A stretch of DNA of 10,009 nt, taken from positions 1-10,009 of the forward strand of contig JAESSV010000212.1 in the NCBI GenBank assembly GCA_016763895.1. The letters run 5' to 3'. The notes under the pieces were generated by a model that was not told where the DNA came from, searched no databases, and saw nothing but the letters and a program-made list of their open reading frames with translations. Source of the stretch: Magnetovibrio sp. (GTDB taxonomy: Bacteria > Pseudomonadota > Alphaproteobacteria > Rhodospirillales > Magnetovibrionaceae). Below, one piece after another: positions 7,283-10,009 of this stretch. Each line of letters starts with the position of its first letter. Position 1 is the stretch's first letter. Position numbers and translations under genes: made by a program.

Positions 7283-8071
7283 ATGGCCCATCCCCGTTCG
7301 GCTCTTTTGAACGTCATGACCGCCGCTGCACAAAAAGCATCAAGACGTTTGGTGCGTGATTTTGGCGAAGTCGAAAACTTGCAAGTGTCTCGCAAAGGCC
7401 CTGCGGACTTTGTGTCCATTGCCGATAAAAAAGCCGAAGAAACTTTGGTTCGCGAATTGTCCAAAGCCCGCCCGGATTTTGGCTTTATCCTTGAAGAAGG
7501 CAAAAACATCGAAGGTAAAGATTCGTCCAACACTTGGGTTATTGACCCGTTGGACGGCACCACCAATTTTTTGCACGGCATTCCCCACTTTGCGATTTCC
7601 ATCGGCTTGGTGCGCGACAATGACGTTTTTGCAGGGGTTGTTTACAATCCGATTACGGATGAAATGTTTTGGGCTGAAAAAGGCCAAGGGGCATTTTTGA
7701 ACGGGCGCCGCTTGCGGGTTTCTGCGCGGTCCACCATGGCGGATGGCTTGTTTTCAACGGGCATGCCGTTTTTGGGTATGAATAAAGACGACCGGTTTTT
7801 GGAACGCCTTGAAAGAGTCATGCGGGTTTCTTCCGGCATTCGCCGTTTTGGGGCTGCGGCTTTGGATCTGGCTTATGTTGCTGCGGCTCGGTATGACGGC
7901 TTTTGGGAATGTGGGCTTCAGCCTTGGGATATGGCGGCTGGTATTGTTTTGGTGCGCGAAGCCGGCGGCTTTGTCACCGACATCACAGGCAAGCGTAAAA
8001 TGTTGGAAACCGGCGATATTGTCGCGGGAACGGATAAACTCCACGGCGATTTGCTCAAGTTGGTAAAGTAG
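7283..8071 (+). CDS. suhB: Inositol monophosphatase family protein (SuhB type)
   Basis: This family hydrolyses inositol-1-phosphate and related sugar phosphates in a Mg-dependent way; in E. coli SuhB also takes part in rRNA antitermination. The 262 residues carry the metal-site acidic pair in ILEEG (E71, E72), the hallmark WVIDPLDGTTNF (85-96, with D88 and D91) and the second hallmark WECGLQPWDMAAG (208-220, with D216), followed by VREAGGFVTD. Length is typical. AAGGA sits nine bases before the ATG. It follows efp closely. Whether inositol phosphate is the true substrate here is not readable from the sequence. Confidence 0.93.
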   Translation: MAHPRSALLNVMTAAAQKASRRLVRDFGEVENLQVSRKGPADFVSIADKKAEETLVRELSKARPDFGFILEEGKNIEGKDSSNTWVIDPLDGTTNFLHGIPHFAISIGLVRDNDVFAGVVYNPITDEMFWAEKGQGAFLNGRRLRVSARSTMADGLFSTGMPFLGMNKDDRFLERLERVMRVSSGIRRFGAAALDLAYVAAARYDGFWECGLQPWDMAAGIVLVREAGGFVTDITGKRKMLETGDIVAGTDKLHGDLLKLVK

Positions 8072-8090
8072 AAAAGCAAGATTTTACCAA
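8060..8090 (+). repeat. Inverted repeat over the suhB stop codon
   Basis: TTGGTAAA (8060-8067) and TTTACCAA (8083-8090) are perfect complements around a 15-base spacer that contains the suhB stop. No T-run follows, so it is not a standard terminator; it may stabilise the 3' end or bind a protein. Confidence 0.4.
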
Positions 8091-8156
8091 ACGGGTTGTG
8101 TGAAAGCGGGTCGATTGATAAGGTGTGTTCCAATAAGCATCGAGATTCGAGCTCTA

Positions 8157-8233
8157 ATACTTGGCTTAGCTAAAATACTTTGATTAGCTAAGATACTTTG
8201 ATTAGCTCAAATACTTTGATTAGCTCAAATACT
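8157..8233. repeat. 18-bp tandem repeat upstream of the OmpA-type gene
   Basis: Units begin at 8157, 8175, 8193, 8211 and (partial) 8229, all exactly 18 bp apart. The consensus is ATACTTTGATTAGCTCAA; units three and four are identical over most of their length, while the first is the most diverged (GGCTTAGCTAAA end). Each of the first two contains the palindrome TTAGCTAA. The array runs right up to the ribosome site GGGAGA (8235-8240) of the next gene, so it lies in its promoter or leader region. Confidence 0.9.
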
Positions 8234-8249
8234 TGGGAGACAAAATACA

Positions 8250-9458
8250 ATGCGCCGGAAAGATCAGGTAAAGTCCACAGTGGATTTGCACCCTACGCTT
8301 AGGTTTAGCAAGCGTATCATTGGCGCGACAATGTTATCGCTTTGCTTTACGGTTCCCTTTTCTGCTTCGGCCTTTGCTCAAGCCGCCCAGGATTCTGTCT
8401 ACGTCGATGTATCAGATCCCAATATCATGGTTGATCTGTCCGTCCTTGATGATGGCGGCAAAGCATCCATCGGCACCATGCGCCCGAATTTTTCAAGTTC
8501 CGTGCCGACCTCAAACCGGCCCAAACGAGGCAACATCAACCAAGGTCTTCCCATTTCAACCTTGTACATTCAACCCAGTCACAGCCAAGACCTGCCGCCG
8601 CAAACAAAACAATTGATCAGGCTTATAGCCCCCAAACGGCGTGTGGCAAAAGTGGTCGAGCCGGCTGTCGTTCAGGCGCCCGTGGTGGTTAAGACGGCTG
8701 TTGAGGCTCCGAAACCGGTGCAAAAAGCCTCGGCCCCAAAACCGGCTCCCATGCCTCGGGTGGTTAAGGCCCCTGTTGTTGAACCTAAAGTCGTTGCGAT
8801 CAAGGATAAGCCCGTGAGCAGGCCCGTGAGCAGGCCCGTGACCAAAGTCGTGACCAAAGCCGTGACCAAAGCCGTGGCAAAAGTCGTGACCAAAGTCGCG
8901 GCAAAAGTCATCGCCCCGCCACCTGCGGCTCCTATGGACCTGAAACCCCACAAGGACCTGAAACCCCACAAGCGGGTCGCCAAGGGTCGGTCTTCGCCAC
9001 CGCCACACGTTGCCAAAGCTGTGGCCCCGACGGCCCCTATTGCCATTGTTGATTTGCCGCCCAATCTGAGCACACCTGTTTCTGCGCCGGCTGTTGCATC
9101 TTTGCCCCCAACAACGGAACCGCTGGCCTCTGGGCCGCTTTCCGATGGCGATTCCATGCGCATCGTTTTTTCTGCGGACTCCTCAAAATTACGTCAGGAC
9201 TCTCGCGATGCTTTAAAGGCTTTGTCTGATCGTATGAAAAACCAATCTGGGCTGCGCCTGCAATTGTTGGCTTATGCTGGCAACGCGGACACGTCGGCCA
9301 GTGCGGCTCGCCGTTTGTCCCTGTCTCGGGCTTTGGCCGTACGGTCTCATTTGATTGAAAGCGGCGTGCGCTCAACACGCATTGACGTCCGGGCTTTGGG
9401 CAATAAATCTTCAGACACGGTCACCGAACGGGTCGATATTACCGTCGTTGAACGCTAA
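8250..9458 (+). CDS. Exported OmpA-domain protein with repeat-rich linker
   Basis: The 402-residue product has a long basic N-terminus, then a signal-peptide core (RIIGATMLSLCFTVPFSASA) with a cleavage-like SAFAQ near residue 44. A long region rich in Pro, Ala, Val and Lys follows. Inside it, residues 189-220 are eight 4-residue units (VSRP, VTKV, VTKA, VAKV) coded by 12-bp repeats, and residues 230-241 are DLKPHK twice. The C-terminus (about 300-402) is an OmpA/MotB-like fold with ARRLSLSRALAVRSHLIESG, STRIDVRALG and RVDITVVER, which in the family contacts peptidoglycan. The usual GHTD motif reads YAGNADT. There is no MotB-type membrane Asp, so this is probably a periplasmic, wall-binding partner rather than the proton channel. 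GGGAGA precedes the ATG. Confidence 0.88.
   Translation: MRRKDQVKSTVDLHPTLRFSKRIIGATMLSLCFTVPFSASAFAQAAQDSVYVDVSDPNIMVDLSVLDDGGKASIGTMRPNFSSSVPTSNRPKRGNINQGLPISTLYIQPSHSQDLPPQTKQLIRLIAPKRRVAKVVEPAVVQAPVVVKTAVEAPKPVQKASAPKPAPMPRVVKAPVVEPKVVAIKDKPVSRPVSRPVTKVVTKAVTKAVAKVVTKVAAKVIAPPPAAPMDLKPHKDLKPHKRVAKGRSSPPPHVAKAVAPTAPIAIVDLPPNLSTPVSAPAVASLPPTTEPLASGPLSDGDSMRIVFSADSSKLRQDSRDALKALSDRMKNQSGLRLQLLAYAGNADTSASAARRLSLSRALAVRSHLIESGVRSTRIDVRALGNKSSDTVTERVDITVVER
8814..8909 (+). repeat. 12-bp in-frame repeats coding a VTK-type linker
   Basis: Eight consecutive 12-bp units (GTGAGCAGGCCC twice, then GTGACCAAAGTC-like six times, with variants GTGGCAAAAGTC and GCGGCAAAAGTC) encode four residues each. 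All changes keep the frame and a Lys or Arg in the third position of the unit. Unit gain or loss would change linker length without breaking the protein. Confidence 0.85.
8937..8972 (+). repeat. Perfect 18-bp direct duplication in the linker
   Basis: GACCTGAAACCCCACAAG occurs twice in tandem without a mismatch (8937-8954, 8955-8972), coding DLKPHK-DLKPHK. The lack of third-position differences suggests a recent duplication. Confidence 0.9.
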
Positions 9459-9487
9459 TCCAACATCATTTCAGGTAGCCAGCTCTC

Positions 9488-10009
9488 ATGGAAGCACATC
9501 AGATGACCAATCCGCGCCGTTTTTTGGTTCGCATGGCTCTGTTCATTTCGGTTGTCATTGCCGCGATCGTGATGATCTATGCCCCGCTCGCCAGTGCTTT
9601 TCTGGCCAACGCACCGCTTAACGGTTTGATCTTGGGCGTGTTCATGTTGGGCATGGCCTACAACGTGCGCCAAGTTTTACAATTGGGGCCGGAACTCACC
9701 TGGATTGAAGGCTTTAAAAAACGTTCTCAGGACAGTCAGGGTCACGCGTTAAGCACCGGGCCAAAGCCCAAGGCGCACCTTTTATCACCATTGGCGGCCA
9801 TGGTCGCGGACCGCAATGAAATCAAACTCAGTGCCATGGCCTTGCGCTCTGTCTTGGATGGCATTGCAGGGCGCCTAGACGAACAACGTGACATTTCACG
9901 CTATACCATCAGCCTGTTGGTGTTTTTGGGCCTGCTCGGCACATTTTGGGGTCTTTTGGATACGTTGGATTCCATTCGCAACGTCATCACCAACATTCAA
10001 GTGGGCGGC
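9488..10009 (+). CDS. MotA/TolQ/ExbB-family protein, N-terminal part (cut by window edge)
   Basis: The 174 residues in view begin MEAHQMTNPRRFLVRM. Two hydrophobic segments come first (ALFISVVIAAIVMIYAPL and NGLILGVFMLGMAYNV), then a cytoplasmic-looking stretch with KAHLLSPLAAMVADRN and LRSVLDGIAGRLDEQRDI. A third membrane helix, YTISLLVFLGLLGTFWGLLD, leads to TLDSIRNVITNIQVGG. The LLGTFWGLLDT motif is the proton-channel family signature (compare LGTVWG in TolQ/ExbB). AGG at 9473-9475 supports the ATG at 9488; a second ATG 15 bases later has no ribosome site. It follows the OmpA-type gene after 29 bp, so they are likely one operon. The proton-carrying Asp partner (MotB/TolR/ExbD type) is not in view. 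Confidence 0.85.
   Translation, partial: MEAHQMTNPRRFLVRMALFISVVIAAIVMIYAPLASAFLANAPLNGLILGVFMLGMAYNVRQVLQLGPELTWIEGFKKRSQDSQGHALSTGPKPKAHLLSPLAAMVADRNEIKLSAMALRSVLDGIAGRLDEQRDISRYTISLLVFLGLLGTFWGLLDTLDSIRNVITNIQVGG

Noticed and set aside
8556..9163. Minus-strand frames rich in His/Gly or Thr/Ala opposite the OmpA-type linker
   Set aside because: Their repeats are the reverse reading of the 12-bp linker repeats; no ribosome site or family similarity supports them.

Overview
The window reads as chromosomal DNA of an alphaproteobacterium, most likely a Rhodospirillales-type organism with moderate GC. The basis is the gene content and order: a DUF4164/ZauP-like coiled-coil gene next to zapA, a 6S RNA gene between zapA and the 5-formyltetrahydrofolate cyclo-ligase gene, and thiE, efp, suhB and OmpA/ExbB-type genes in series. 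I cannot name a species.

Left arm (1-2762, minus strand). From right to left this runs zauP-like, zapA, 6S RNA (ssrS), fau (ygfA), ymdB-type phosphodiesterase, then the 5' end of glmM, which is cut by the window edge. A good sigma70-type promoter sits ahead of the zauP-like gene. zauP and zapA are 2 bp apart, and fau and ymdB overlap by 4 bp. The arm combines Z-ring assembly, global control of RNA polymerase (6S), folate salvage and cell wall precursor synthesis.

Centre (2763-4176, plus strand). A 339-bp divergent intergenic region leads into gapA, an Escherichia coli GapA-type glyceraldehyde-3-phosphate dehydrogenase followed by a strong intrinsic terminator. Related genomes often have tkt-gap-pgk (with fba and thiE) here. 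In this window tkt does not precede gapA, and neither pgk nor fba lies between gapA and thiE.

Accessory patch (about 4220-5938). An AT-rich gene for a zinc-ribbon, single-membrane-pass, FxLYD-like protein lies between two inverted copies of a roughly 25-bp sequence. It is followed by what look like gene remnants and a 14-bp tandem repeat. This is the part of the window most likely to be acquired or rearranged.

Right arm (5939-10009, plus strand). The order is thiE, a terminator, efp, suhB, an 18-bp intergenic tandem repeat, an exported OmpA-domain protein with a repeat-built Lys/Val/Pro linker, and the 5' part of a MotA/TolQ/ExbB-family gene that runs off the edge. The last two look co-transcribed and suggest a cell-envelope energy-coupling system. 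Three unrelated short-period tandem repeats in gene-free gaps, plus a fourth inside the OmpA-type gene, are the most unusual structural features.
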